From Glutamicibacter sp. B1 (lineage in GTDB: Bacteria > Actinomycetota > Actinomycetes > Actinomycetales > Micrococcaceae), in the NCBI RefSeq assembly GCF_039602135.1, contig NZ_CP125942.1:2914001-2978000 (forward strand): a DNA stretch of 64,000 nt, written 5' to 3'. Position numbers and translations under genes: made by a program. Position 1 is the stretch's first letter. The number at the start of each line of letters is the position of its first letter. A model generated the notes under the pieces. That model made no database searches and was not told where the DNA came from. It was given only the letters and a program-made list of their open reading frames with translations. This document shows, piece by piece, positions 24,898-34,196 of the stretch.

Positions 24898-25695
24898 CTA
24901 GCTCAACGTCCACGAGCGCTTTGAAAGCCCAAACCAGAAACCGTCAATAGCCGTTTGAGCATCAATTCCTCCTGATGCGTAGGCCGCGCCCAACGCAACA
25001 TACAACGGCGCCCAATGCTCCGAGCGTGGGTGCGCTTCACGAGCCGCCGGGGCTTTGTGCAAGAAATCAAGGATGGAATCCACGTCTCCGCGAGCCATCG
25101 CTTCTTCGGCCCAATGATCAAACTCGCTGGAGGCAGATGGCGGCGCAGCATCGGAACCAGCCGACGGGTTAAACCAACGTAAATTGTGGGTGGTGAACCC
25201 GGAGCCAACAATCAACGTCCCGCGATCACGCAACGGGGCGAGGCTCTTTCCAAGCTCAAAGAGGCCGGTTGGATCCAGTGTCGGCATGGACATCTGAACT
25301 ACGGGCACATCCGCTTCCGGGAACATCTCCTTGAGCGGTACATAGGCTCCATGGTCCAACCCGCGTGATTCGTCGCGGGCTACGTGGTGGCCGTGAGCAG
25401 CGGTGAGTCGTTGAACCTCGTTGGCCAGGTCCGGGGCCAGTGGTGCGTCATAACGAACGTCGTAGTATTTTTGGTCAAAGCCCCAGAAATCATAAACGAG
25501 TTCGTTCTTGACCTGGGTTGCGCTGAGCGTCACCGGAGCATTTTCCCAGTGCGCTGAGATCATCAAAATGTCCTTGGGCTTTTCGAAAGAATCTGACCAG
25601 CTTGCCAGTTCCTGTGTCCACTGCTGGTCATCTGCCAAGGGTGGTGCACCGTGGCTTAGGAATAGGACCGGAGGGGTATCTGCCTGCTGTGTCAT
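24898..25695 (-). CDS. DODA-type extradiol ring-cleavage dioxygenase (LigB family)
   Basis: A 265-residue class III extradiol dioxygenase of the YgiD/4,5-DOPA type. Expected iron ligands lie in LFLSHGAPPL, MISAHWEN and LIVGSGFTTHN; LDHGAYVPLKEMFPEADVPV is also family-typical. It presumably opens a catecholic ring with O2 and Fe(II). The true substrate is unknown; no aromatic pathway genes flank it apart from the Rieske pair. Confidence 0.85.
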   Translation of the reverse strand: MTQQADTPPVLFLSHGAPPLADDQQWTQELASWSDSFEKPKDILMISAHWENAPVTLSATQVKNELVYDFWGFDQKYYDVRYDAPLAPDLANEVQRLTAAHGHHVARDESRGLDHGAYVPLKEMFPEADVPVVQMSMPTLDPTGLFELGKSLAPLRDRGTLIVGSGFTTHNLRWFNPSAGSDAAPPSASSEFDHWAEEAMARGDVDSILDFLHKAPAAREAHPRSEHWAPLYVALGAAYASGGIDAQTAIDGFWFGLSKRSWTLS

Positions 25696-25768
25696 GCTTC
25701 CAAAATAACAGCATTTACTTGAAGCGTCAATAAAAACAGATAACTCTCACTCCGGTCCCTAACGTGTT

Positions 25769-26848
25769 CTAGGCACTCACCGCCAAACCAGCTTCGGCAG
25801 CCGATTCCACTGGAAAATGACATTCAGCGATCTGCTGCTCTTCACTGACACCCATCGCCGGCATGCCCAGAGAGATCTTGCCATCGGCTTCTCGCACACG
25901 GCTTTCCGGACGTTCAACGGAACAAATCGACTCAGCCTTCCAACACCGGGTTCGGAAGCGGCAACCCGAAGGCGGATCTAGCGGAGAGGGCAATTCACCT
26001 TGCAGAACAATGCGCTTCGCTGGTCGCAACGCCGGGTCCAGCTTGGGCGAAGCAGACATCAGCGAGGCCGTGTAAGGATGCAACGGAGAATCAAAGACCT
26101 GCTGCGTCGTACCCGTTTCGATAATGCGCCCCAAATACATCACGGCCACCCGGTCAGTGACATGGCGGACCACCGACAAATCATGGGAAATGAAGATATA
26201 GCTGACACCGAGTTGCTGTTGAAGATCATTGAGCAGATTTAATACCTGCGCCTGGACCGAAAGATCCAATGCAGAGACCGGCTCATCCAAAATAATCAAA
26301 TCCGGCCCCAAGGCAAGAGCCCGAGCAATGCCAATACGCTGACGCTGTCCACCGGAGAATTCTTGCGGCGACTTATCGGCATCGGTAATGCGCAGTCCGA
26401 CCAGTTCCAGCAGCTCATTTAGCCGCTGCTTGCGGGCAGCCTTGGTGGGATACAAATCCTTGTGCGTAGCAAAGGGTTCGGTAATGATTTGCCCTGCCGT
26501 CATCCGGGCATTGAGCGAAGCAAAAGGATCCTGAAAAACCATCTGCACCCGACGGCGCCAGTCCCGCAACGACTTGCCGCGTAGGGCAAAGGGGTCCTGT
26601 CCATCAAAGCGGACCGTTCCGCCATCGGGTTGCTCGAGCATCATCAGCGTCCTAGCCAGTGTGGACTTACCGCAACCGGATTCACCCACCAGCCCCAGAG
26701 TTTCGCCGCGTTTAACACTCAGGTTGATCCCGTCCAGGGCCTTGAGCTCGCGGGTTCCGGAAGCACCTGAAGCAACATGGAATGTTTTGGCCAAGTCCTG
26801 AACTTCAAGGACAGTTCGTTCAGACATGGCCTGCGTCTGGATACTCAT
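25769..26848 (-). CDS. Oligopeptide/dipeptide ABC transporter ATP-binding protein (DppF-type)
   Basis: A 359-residue ATPase with Walker A GESGCGKST, signature FSGGQRQR, Walker B LIILDEPVSALD and the C-terminal oligo_HPY extension (GELPSPLDPPSGCRFRTRC). It overlaps the upstream ATPase gene by 1 nt (TGATG). Last of five genes. Peptide or nickel or sugar-oligomer substrates are all known for this family; peptides are the default. Confidence 0.88.
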   Translation of the reverse strand: MSIQTQAMSERTVLEVQDLAKTFHVASGASGTRELKALDGINLSVKRGETLGLVGESGCGKSTLARTLMMLEQPDGGTVRFDGQDPFALRGKSLRDWRRRVQMVFQDPFASLNARMTAGQIITEPFATHKDLYPTKAARKQRLNELLELVGLRITDADKSPQEFSGGQRQRIGIARALALGPDLIILDEPVSALDLSVQAQVLNLLNDLQQQLGVSYIFISHDLSVVRHVTDRVAVMYLGRIIETGTTQQVFDSPLHPYTASLMSASPKLDPALRPAKRIVLQGELPSPLDPPSGCRFRTRCWKAESICSVERPESRVREADGKISLGMPAMGVSEEQQIAECHFPVESAAEAGLAVSA

Positions 26849-27909
26849 CAGCGTGCGTCCTCTCCGAGAGCTGGGTCGTCATTAGGCTTCATCTCTGCCA
26901 CTTGCTGCGAAAAGTGGCAGGCCGAGCGTTGTCCCGGACCGGTTTCGCGCAACTCTGGGCGCTGTTCACGGCATATCGCCGCCGCCAGTGGGCAGCGATC
27001 TTGGTAGACGCAGCCTGAAGGAATTTTGCTCAGCTCCGGTGGGCTACCCGGAATGGAAGTCAGTCCCTGGCCACGGTGCGCATCGGTGGGTACCGAGGAC
27101 AGCAGCCCCTTGGTATATGGGTGTGTTGGCTGGGCAAAAACTCGCTGGACGCTACCTTGCTCCACCACATTGCCGGCGTACATCACGCACACGTCGTCAG
27201 CTTCTTCGGCGACGACTGCCAAGTCGTGGGTAATAAGCACTACGGCCATCTGCTCTTCACTGCGCAGCTTACGCAAAAGCTGCATGATCTGAGCCTGCAC
27301 CGTGACGTCAAGTGCCGTGGTCGGTTCATCAGCAATCAGCAGTTTAGGGCTCAATGCCACGGCCATAGCGATCAGAATTCGTTGACGCATACCCCCAGAG
27401 AACTGATGTGGGTAAGAGTTCACACGGGTTTCCGGTTCCGGAATTCCCACCCGTCGCATCAGCTCGATGGCTTCAGCTTTGGCTTGCTTCTTACTTGCCC
27501 CTCGATGAATTCGGAAGGCCTCACCGAGCTGGGTTCTGATGGTGTAGACCGGGTTCAGGGCAGCTAGCGCATCTTGGAAAACAATGCCCAACCCTTCACC
27601 GGCAACGGCACGACGCCGTTTGCCGTTCATGGAGAACAGGTCCTGCGCATCCAGATAGGCCTTGCCACCGGCAACGGATGCCACCGGATCAAGCAAGCCA
27701 GCAATGGCCTTTGCGGTCATCGATTTTCCGCACCCCGACTCCCCCAGCAGGGCCAGGGTCTTGCCTCGGCGAGCGCTGAACCCCACGTTACTAACGACTC
27801 GTACAGTTCCCTTAGGAGTGCGGATATCAACATCTAGGCCTTGGACCTGTAGTACTGCCTCGTCCTTTGCTTGCTCTTTGGCCACTGGTTCTAACATTTC
27901 GGTCATCAT
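26848..27909 (-). CDS. Oligopeptide/dipeptide ABC transporter ATP-binding protein (DppD-type)
   Basis: A 353-residue ATPase with Walker A GESGCGKSM, signature FSGGMRQR and Walker B LLIADEPTTALD. The SGGMRQR form and the tail YQDRCPLAAAICREQRPEL mark the DppD/OppD subfamily. Start and stop overlap the neighbours, so it is translated with dppC and dppF. It forms the ATPase heterodimer with the next gene product. Confidence 0.88.
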   Translation of the reverse strand: MMTEMLEPVAKEQAKDEAVLQVQGLDVDIRTPKGTVRVVSNVGFSARRGKTLALLGESGCGKSMTAKAIAGLLDPVASVAGGKAYLDAQDLFSMNGKRRRAVAGEGLGIVFQDALAALNPVYTIRTQLGEAFRIHRGASKKQAKAEAIELMRRVGIPEPETRVNSYPHQFSGGMRQRILIAMAVALSPKLLIADEPTTALDVTVQAQIMQLLRKLRSEEQMAVVLITHDLAVVAEEADDVCVMYAGNVVEQGSVQRVFAQPTHPYTKGLLSSVPTDAHRGQGLTSIPGSPPELSKIPSGCVYQDRCPLAAAICREQRPELRETGPGQRSACHFSQQVAEMKPNDDPALGEDAR

Positions 27910-28898
27910 TAGTCGTTGCCTTTCTTGACCTGCATTTTGGCCGCCTGGCGGGTAGCTTTCTCAAAGGCCTTGGTGCTTTTGCGATCCAATTCCAGTCGCC
28001 AACGCTGAGCAGGATCGGTGGCAATGCGCATCCATGCTGCCAACACATTGGCGGCCACCGCGGTGAGCACAATCGCCAGGCCTGGAAGGATGGATAGCCC
28101 CCACGCGGTCTGCAGGTATTGACGTCCTTGAGCGACCATCAAGCCCCAGGAAACATCCGGTGGCTGGATACCAATGCCCAGGAAGGACAGCGAGGATTCT
28201 GCCAGCATCACAAAACAAAATTCGAGCGTGGCCAGGGTCAACAGGGTGGGCGTGACCACGGGGATCACATGCCGCAAGATAATCGAGTTGGGCTTGGTAC
28301 CGAAGGTTCGGGCAGCGTCAACGAAGGTGCGTGACTGCAATTCTGCAGACTCTGCCCTCGCGGTACGCAGGTAGATGGGGATGCGGGTAATGGCCAGAAT
28401 GAGCACGATATTGGCTGCCGATGGGTTGAACACAAACAGCACGACCACTGCCAGAAGTAGTGAAGGGAAGGACATGATGATGTCCGCGATCCGCATTGAC
28501 ACTGCTTCGCGCCGGCCGCGGTGGTATCCAGCCCAAACACCCCACAAGGATCCGAGGATCAAGGCCACCAACACTGCTGGTACGGCCACCAAGAGGGTGG
28601 TTTGGGTAGCAACCACCATGCGGGCGAGTACCGAACGACCCAAGGAGTCTGACCCTAGGAAGTAGAGCCACCCATTGGCGGGATCAAAGGGGGCCTTGTT
28701 CATGAACATCAGGTCCTGCGCGGTGGCGCGATCCCCCATCAGTGCCGGTCCAAAGATCGCGGTGAGCACCACCAACGTCAAGAAGATGGCAGCAACGGTA
28801 GCAAAGCGGTCGCGTAGCAGCATGGTCAACATCGAAACTCGGCTGTCACTGCGCTTCTTGCCCTTTGTCAGTTGTGTGGCTTGTTTAAGTGTTGCCAT
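27909..28898 (-). CDS. Peptide ABC transporter permease (DppC-type)
   Basis: A 329-residue inner permease with an N-terminal cytoplasmic tail, five or six helices and the EAA-like loop EFCFVMLAESSLSFLGIG and GIQPPDVSWG that are typical of DppC. FLGSDSLGRSVLARMV near residues 80-95 is also conserved. The stop overlaps the DppD start (TAATG). Confidence 0.88.
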   Translation of the reverse strand: MATLKQATQLTKGKKRSDSRVSMLTMLLRDRFATVAAIFLTLVVLTAIFGPALMGDRATAQDLMFMNKAPFDPANGWLYFLGSDSLGRSVLARMVVATQTTLLVAVPAVLVALILGSLWGVWAGYHRGRREAVSMRIADIIMSFPSLLLAVVVLFVFNPSAANIVLILAITRIPIYLRTARAESAELQSRTFVDAARTFGTKPNSIILRHVIPVVTPTLLTLATLEFCFVMLAESSLSFLGIGIQPPDVSWGLMVAQGRQYLQTAWGLSILPGLAIVLTAVAANVLAAWMRIATDPAQRWRLELDRKSTKAFEKATRQAAKMQVKKGND

Positions 28899-28900
28899 GT

Positions 28901-29938
28901 CTAGTTCCCCCTTAAGCTTTCGGTCGTGGCCATGCTGGCACCAACGAGTTGAGGCGTGCGTGGATCTGATCCTTGGGTGGGTCCTTGGGCGGCCCGAGCC
29001 TTACGCCGTTTACGGGCACCGGCACTTGGCCGCACTCGTGGGTCCAGTAGTGCGTAGCCCAGATCGATCAGGATGTTCAGGATGAAGATTGCTACCGCGG
29101 TGAGCAGCACACAGGCCTGAAGCACGGCGAAATCTCGTTGCATGATGGAGTCGATCATGAGCTTGCCAATGCCGGGCCAACCGAAGATTGTCTCCACAAC
29201 CACTGCACCGTTGACCAGGCCAACGGTCAGGTCGCCGGCCACGGTCAAACCTGGCGCTGCAGCATTGCGCAGGGCGTGCTGACCAATGACCCGGTACTCG
29301 GTGGCTCCCTTGGAACGAGCCAGCTTGATGTACGGCTCGGAGAGGGCTGAAACCATGGCTCCACGAATCACCTGAACCAGCGTGCCGAAGGGCCTCATCA
29401 CCAAGGTGGCTACCGGAAGGAACCAGGCGGCCGCACCGACCACACCGGATGTTGGAACCCAGCCCAAGGTGATCGCGAAAACCCAGATGCCCACGATGGC
29501 CAGCCAGAAATCCGGAATGGAAGCAGCGGTCATGGAGATGAAGGAACTGCACCGATCCAAGATTCCATTGGGCTTCATGGCTGCCACTGAGCCAACAACT
29601 ACGGCCAGCAAGATGGCAATGATCATCGTCGTAGCGGCCAGTTGCAAGGTTGCCGGGAAGGCACGTAGGGCCATGGTGGCCGCGTCTTCTCCGGTACGCA
29701 TGGAGGTGCCAAAATCTAGCCGGAAGATCCCACCAAAGTATTGGGCCATCTGCACCAAGATCGGCTGGTCCAGCCCGTTGCGTGCCGCAAATTCCTCACG
29801 CATGGTGTCGGTGGCATTCAACGGTAGGTAGAGTGCCGCCGGGTTACCGGTCATGCGGGCCAAGGCAAAGACGCCGATGATGACCACAACTAGCGGCAAC
29901 GCGGAGGCGGTTATCCTTTTTCGCAAATAGGTAAGCAT
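28901..29938 (-). CDS. Peptide ABC transporter permease (DppB-type)
   Basis: A 345-residue permease starting MLTYLRKRITASALPLVVV, with the DppB segments FGTSMRTGED and VVVETIFGWPGIGKLMIDSI. A Gly/Arg-rich C-terminal tail of about 35 residues is longer than usual. It follows the binding-protein gene by 26 nt and precedes dppC by 2 nt. Confidence 0.87.
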   Translation of the reverse strand: MLTYLRKRITASALPLVVVIIGVFALARMTGNPAALYLPLNATDTMREEFAARNGLDQPILVQMAQYFGGIFRLDFGTSMRTGEDAATMALRAFPATLQLAATTMIIAILLAVVVGSVAAMKPNGILDRCSSFISMTAASIPDFWLAIVGIWVFAITLGWVPTSGVVGAAAWFLPVATLVMRPFGTLVQVIRGAMVSALSEPYIKLARSKGATEYRVIGQHALRNAAAPGLTVAGDLTVGLVNGAVVVETIFGWPGIGKLMIDSIMQRDFAVLQACVLLTAVAIFILNILIDLGYALLDPRVRPSAGARKRRKARAAQGPTQGSDPRTPQLVGASMATTESLRGN

Positions 29939-29964
29939 GATGCTGTACTTTCAGTTGGCGTTGA

Positions 29965-31539
29965 TTACTTGGCCACGGTGACGTCGGCGAGGCGTAGTTC
30001 ATCGCCGCTGGAGGAATTTGGCTCGTAAGATACTGCCTTGGAAATGCCGAGCATGCCGGTTTGGTGGGCAATATGCGCAAACTGCACCACTTCGTCATTC
30101 TGGTACTTGAAGACCTTTTCAAAGGCAGCCTGACGATCATCTCCGGTGGCGGCGTCAGCCTCTTCAATGAGCTTGTCCAGTTCCGGGGTACCGAAGGCCG
30201 ACTGGGCGCCCTTGCTGGTCATGTACTGGTCCACGGTAAATGCTGCGTCACCGGCCTGGTTACCGTGCTGAGTCATCAGCATGATCGCCCCGTCCTCATT
30301 GGTAGGGAACGGACGAACCTGGTAGGTCAAGTGCTGGCTGGTTTCGAGCATCTTCAGGTTCACGGTCAGTCCGGCCTGAGTCAGCTGTTCCTGGATCACC
30401 TGAGCCAGTTCTTGAATCTTGGGGAACTGGGCGGTGCGTACGACGAAGTTGATCGGTGCCGAAACATCAGTGCCGGCAGCCTTGGCTTCGGCAACGAGAT
30501 CCTTAGCCTTTTGTGGATCGTACTCCCAAGCCGGAAGGTCATCACTGTGTCCCACGACGCCGGCGGGAACCAGCTGGGCGGCCACCGTATCGCGTCCACC
30601 ATAGAGTGAAGCGACGATGGATTCCTTGTCGATCGCGTAGTTCACGGCACGGCGGATACGAATGTCGTCAAAGGGCGCGGTGTCCGCATGCATGCGCAGG
30701 GCCACGGTTTCGTTATTCGGGTAGGAGACCCCAAAGTCACCAATGTTGTCTTCTGGGCTCAGGCCGGTGGCAATATCCGCTTCGCCTGAGGTGATCATGG
30801 CAGCGCGCACGCTTCCTTCGGAGCGCCACTGGTAGGTGGCCTTTTTGAATTCTGGCGCATCTCCCCAATAGTCGGCGAAGGCGCTGGCGTTGATGCTTTG
30901 GCCGGCTTGCCATTCATCGAGCTTGTAGGGGCCGGTGCCAATGGGTTCGCGGACCTTTTCGGTGGTTGAGGTTTCTTCTGGAACCACTTCAAGGAAGGAC
31001 AGGCGCAGTGGAAGAATCGGGTCTTTCTTAGCTGCGGTGACTTCCACGGTGTAGTCATCGACTTCCTTGAGCTTCAGGTCATCGTCGCCGAAGACGTAGC
31101 CTTCAACGTTGCAGCCGAGTTTGGAGTTGACGGCGCGGTCGATGGTGGCCACGGCATCTGCTGCGGTGAAGTCGGATCCGTCATGGAACTTAACGCCTTC
31201 ACGTAGCTTGAGCGTCCAGGTTTGATCGTCCTTGCTGGACCATTCGGTGGCTAGCTTGGGTTCCAGTTCGCCACTGGTTGGATTTCTTTCGATCAATGGT
31301 TCGGTGATGGTCGAACGGATGACGACGCCGGTGCTGGTCAGGTTGGATTCGCAGGCTTCCAAGGTTGGTGGTTCCTGTTGGAGCACCACCCGCAGGGTGT
31401 CGCTGGGAGCTGAAGATCCCCCGGAGGCACTCTCTTGAGAATTGGCGACCGAACAACCGGACAGGGCGGTGGTGCCCAAGAGTGCTGAGGCGGCCAGGGC
31501 CAATGGGAGGCGGCGGGAGCGAGTGCTTCGATTGTTCAT
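29965..31539 (-). CDS. Peptide ABC transporter substrate-binding lipoprotein (DppA-type)
   Basis: A 524-residue SBP_bac_5 receptor. The signal peptide with lipobox ALSGC (Cys 29) anchors it outside. WTLKLREGVKFHDGSDFTAADAV near residues 105-125 and IRRAVNYAIDKESIV in the middle are family hallmarks. ATG 31539 follows AAGGA; the frame is open to 31659 but lacks a signal peptide there. It heads the operon. The divergent neighbour is a hydroxyacid dehydrogenase, so an unusual ligand such as an opine or sugar-acid conjugate cannot be excluded. Confidence 0.87.
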   Translation of the reverse strand: MNNRSTRSRRLPLALAASALLGTTALSGCSVANSQESASGGSSAPSDTLRVVLQQEPPTLEACESNLTSTGVVIRSTITEPLIERNPTSGELEPKLATEWSSKDDQTWTLKLREGVKFHDGSDFTAADAVATIDRAVNSKLGCNVEGYVFGDDDLKLKEVDDYTVEVTAAKKDPILPLRLSFLEVVPEETSTTEKVREPIGTGPYKLDEWQAGQSINASAFADYWGDAPEFKKATYQWRSEGSVRAAMITSGEADIATGLSPEDNIGDFGVSYPNNETVALRMHADTAPFDDIRIRRAVNYAIDKESIVASLYGGRDTVAAQLVPAGVVGHSDDLPAWEYDPQKAKDLVAEAKAAGTDVSAPINFVVRTAQFPKIQELAQVIQEQLTQAGLTVNLKMLETSQHLTYQVRPFPTNEDGAIMLMTQHGNQAGDAAFTVDQYMTSKGAQSAFGTPELDKLIEEADAATGDDRQAAFEKVFKYQNDEVVQFAHIAHQTGMLGISKAVSYEPNSSSGDELRLADVTVAK

Positions 31540-31611
31540 TGTGATTCCTTCGCGACGGTGCGATGTGCAGTGTGGATCAAGCGGGAAATCCGCAAAAGTT
31601 CGTATCCACAG

Positions 31612-31640
31612 CCTTGACCGGGCTTTGAGTTGGGTCAAGG
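31612..31640. promoter_or_regulatory. Inverted repeat in the dppA promoter region
   Basis: CCTTGACC and GGTCAAGG form 8-bp arms with 13 bp between. On the minus strand TTGACC could be the -35 element of the dpp operon, so this is a candidate repressor site. Confidence 0.45.
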
Positions 31641-31776
31641 ACTTGCCCGTCCGTGACAACCGTCCGCGAGGCGCACTTCGTCATTACCTCTCAGTAGCAA
31701 AAGTGTGACTTACGCTACATTCCGCGCCTCATTGATCATCCATGCTTCAAGGGCATTGATTCATCTAATTTGCGTG

Positions 31777-31807
31777 TTGGACGTGAATTGATCACGCTCC
31801 CTACGAT
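31777..31807 (+). promoter_or_regulatory. Promoter of the hydroxyacid dehydrogenase gene
   Basis: TTGGAC (31777-31782) and TACGAT (31802-31807) are 19 bp apart; between them lies CGTGA-ATTGA-TCACG (31782-31796), a 5-bp-arm repeat. The start codon is only 6 nt after the -10 box, suggesting a leaderless mRNA. Confidence 0.5.
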
Positions 31808-31813
31808 GCAGGT

Positions 31814-32806
31814 ATGCCGACATATACCAGCGCTCAAGCGCGAGAACAGAGCACCCCGATCACCGGCGAACAGATCCTCCGAGTTGGCCCGGTAAACCCG
31901 ACCGTAGCCGAGAGTCTTAAGTCTGAATTTGCCAGCCTCGTTCTCCCGGACTCAGGGCCAGAACGCGAGGCCCTAATTGCTTCCCATGGCCAGAATATTC
32001 GTGTGGCCGTTTGCTCCGGGCGCATCGGAGTGGATAGTGAACTCATGGCTCAGCTGCCAAATCTGGAAGCCATCATTAACTTCGGTGTTGGCTACGACGC
32101 TACGGATACCAAGCAAGCCTCCGAACGCGGAATTGTCGTAAGCAATACTCCTGACGTGCTCAACGACTGCGTTGCCGATACCGCCCTGGGCCTTTACCTA
32201 TCTACTTTGCGTAGCCTCGGCGCCGCCGAACGTTTTGTCCGTAGCGGCTCATGGGCTGCCGGCCAAAACTTCCCACTAGCTACTCGTGCCAGCGGTAAAA
32301 AAGTTGGAATCCTCGGCCTGGGACGAATCGGCCAAGCCATCGCCACCCGTTTAGAAGCGTTTGGGTGTGAAATCCACTATCACAACCGAAACCAGAAACC
32401 CGGCGTCAACTACCAGTACCACTCATCTGCAGTGGACCTGGCAGCCGAAACCGACGTGCTGATCGTCGCCGCCGCCGGCGGGCCACAGTCGGCCAAGCTA
32501 GTCAATCAAGAGGTCCTGGCAGCCGTCGGCCCGCAAGGATTTGTCATCAACATCGCCCGTGGCACCGTCATTGATGAGCAGACGCTTGTTGAAGCACTGC
32601 GTTCCGGTGGCATTGCCGGTGCTGGATTAGATGTCTTCGAAAAGGAACCACATATCCCTGCGGAACTCTTAGAGCTAGATAACGTCGTTCTCTTGCCACA
32701 CCTGGGTAGCGGCACCCATGAAACCCGCGCCGACATGGCCTCGTTGACACTGAACAACCTGCGCACCTATCTGGAGAAGCGCGAGTTAATCACCCCCATT
32801 TCCTAG
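31814..32806 (+). CDS. D-isomer-specific 2-hydroxyacid dehydrogenase
   Basis: A 330-residue NAD(P)-dependent oxidoreductase acting on 2-keto or D-2-hydroxy acids. The nucleotide motif is GILGLGRIGQAIATRL; catalytic Arg lies in NIARGTVID, Glu in DVFEKEPHIP and His in LLPHLGSGTHETR. NTPDVLNDCVADTALGL is typical of glyoxylate/hydroxypyruvate reductase-like members. It is divergent from dppA and upstream of the talarate/galactarate dehydratase gene. Substrate is not readable from sequence. Confidence 0.85.
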   Translation: MPTYTSAQAREQSTPITGEQILRVGPVNPTVAESLKSEFASLVLPDSGPEREALIASHGQNIRVAVCSGRIGVDSELMAQLPNLEAIINFGVGYDATDTKQASERGIVVSNTPDVLNDCVADTALGLYLSTLRSLGAAERFVRSGSWAAGQNFPLATRASGKKVGILGLGRIGQAIATRLEAFGCEIHYHNRNQKPGVNYQYHSSAVDLAAETDVLIVAAAGGPQSAKLVNQEVLAAVGPQGFVINIARGTVIDEQTLVEALRSGGIAGAGLDVFEKEPHIPAELLELDNVVLLPHLGSGTHETRADMASLTLNNLRTYLEKRELITPIS

Positions 32807-32825
32807 CTATTTAATTCATTAGCCA

Positions 32826-32864
32826 CGCCCCGCTTTGCCTGCCGAGTACAGGTCAGGCGGGGCG
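32826..32864 (+). terminator. Intrinsic terminator after the hydroxyacid dehydrogenase gene
   Basis: CGCCCCGC and GCGGGGCG (8 bp) with inner CCTG/CAGG form a hairpin followed by CTTTCTTGC. Confidence 0.72.
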
Positions 32865-32923
32865 CTTTCTTGCTCGCGAAAAGCTGGTGAAAAACGTTGC
32901 AAAATACTCCTCAAAAATCACTT

Positions 32924-32966
32924 GTGAGATAAGTTGATAACTTATACGATAAGTTCAGAAGTTATC
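32924..32966. promoter_or_regulatory. Double operator upstream of the talarate/galactarate dehydratase
   Basis: ATAAGTT-GAT-AACTTAT (32929-32945) is a perfect 17-bp palindrome; next to it GATAAGTTCAGAAGTTATC (32948-32966) is a near-perfect one. GTGAGATAAGT at 32924-32934 also occurs in the tctC promoter. The FadR-type GntR protein encoded downstream is the likely binder. Confidence 0.6.
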
Positions 32967-32992
32967 CACCTCACCCCGGGAGCACGCTTTCC

Positions 32993-34126
32993 ATGACTTA
33001 CACTCCAGACGCCATCCGCCACGTCAAGCTCTCCACCGCACGCTTACCACTGGCCACCCCAATCTCAGATGCCAAGGTCTTCACCGGCCGCCAAAAACCA
33101 ATGACCGAGGTTGTTTTCCTGTTCGCAGAAATCACCACGGAGCAGGGCTTCGAAGGCATGGGTTTCTCCTACTCCAAGCGAGCAGGTGGACCAGCCCAGT
33201 ACGCACATGCCAAGGAAGTTGCCGAAACGATGATCGGCGAAGACCCTAACGACATTGCCAAGCTCTACACCAAGCTGCTTTGGGCCGGCGCTTCCGTGGG
33301 TCGTTCCGGTGTAGCAACACAGGCATTGGCCGCCCTCGACATTGCGCTCTACGACTTGAAGTCCAAGCGCGCTGGCCTACCACTGGCCAAATTCTTGGGC
33401 TCGCACCGCGATTCGGTGCGTACCTACAACACCTCGGGCGGATTCCTCAACGCCTCCATCGAAGAGGTTAAGGAACGCGCCAGCCAGTCCATTGAAGAAG
33501 GCATTGGCGGCATCAAGATCAAGGTCGGCCTGCCCGATAGCGCAGAAGACCTGCGCCGCGTCGCAGCAGTGCGCGAACACATCGGCAATGACGTACCACT
33601 GATGGTTGATGCCAACCAGCAGTGGGATCGCGCGACCGCACTACGCATGGGCCGCAAGCTGGAACAGTTTGATCTGGTTTGGATCGAAGAACCACTGGAC
33701 GCCTACGACGCAGAAGGTCACGCAGCCCTCGCCGCCGCCTTGGATACGCCCATTGCCACCGGTGAAATGCTTGCTTCCGTTGCAGAACACGAACGACTGA
33801 TCGCCGCACGCGCCTGCGACATCATTCAGCCAGATGCCCCACGCGTTGGTGGCATCACCCAGTTCCTGCGCCTGGCCACCCTTGCAGATCAGGCTGGACT
33901 GGATCTGGCTCCGCACTTCGCAATGGAAATCCACCTGCACCTGGCAGCCACCTACCCACGTGAACCTTGGGTAGAGCACTTTGACTGGCTGGACCCACTG
34001 TTCAACGAACGACTGGAAACCAAGGAAGGTCGCATGATCGTTCCAGATCGTCCAGGTTTGGGCTTCACCTTCAGCGACCAAGCACGTGCTTGGACCACCG
34101 AGACCGTGGAATTCGGCCGCGCATAA
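32993..34126 (+). CDS. L-talarate/galactarate dehydratase (enolase superfamily)
   Basis: Dehydrates galactarate or L-talarate to 5-keto-4-deoxyglucarate. The 377-residue protein carries the mandelate-racemase-group active site: Lys pair in GIKIKVG, Asp in MVDANQQWD, Glu in WIEEPLDAYD and ATGEM, and His in LAPHFAMEIHLHL. The stretches around DAPRVGGI and WVEHFDWLDPLFNE match the Salmonella TalrD/GalrD enzyme as I remember it. Its product feeds KdgD at 41534. A GntR gene follows. Confidence 0.85.
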   Translation: MTYTPDAIRHVKLSTARLPLATPISDAKVFTGRQKPMTEVVFLFAEITTEQGFEGMGFSYSKRAGGPAQYAHAKEVAETMIGEDPNDIAKLYTKLLWAGASVGRSGVATQALAALDIALYDLKSKRAGLPLAKFLGSHRDSVRTYNTSGGFLNASIEEVKERASQSIEEGIGGIKIKVGLPDSAEDLRRVAAVREHIGNDVPLMVDANQQWDRATALRMGRKLEQFDLVWIEEPLDAYDAEGHAALAAALDTPIATGEMLASVAEHERLIAARACDIIQPDAPRVGGITQFLRLATLADQAGLDLAPHFAMEIHLHLAATYPREPWVEHFDWLDPLFNERLETKEGRMIVPDRPGLGFTFSDQARAWTTETVEFGRA

Positions 34127-34141
34127 CTATATGACTAACCG

Positions 34142-34174
34142 GCTCCGGTGCCCGCATCACGCGGACACCGGAGC
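34142..34174 (+). terminator. Hairpin after the talarate/galactarate dehydratase gene
   Basis: GCTCCGGTG and CACCGGAGC with inner CCGC/GCGG (one mismatch between) form a long stem 15 nt after the stop, followed by TTATGCTTT. Confidence 0.65.
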
Positions 34175-34196
34175 TTATGCTTTAAGGATGCAGTCC

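Noticed and set aside
31704..31719. Possible CRP/GlxR site TGTGA-CTTACG-CTACA before the hydroxyacid dehydrogenase
   Set aside because: The right half has two mismatches to TCACA, so it is not better than chance without further data.
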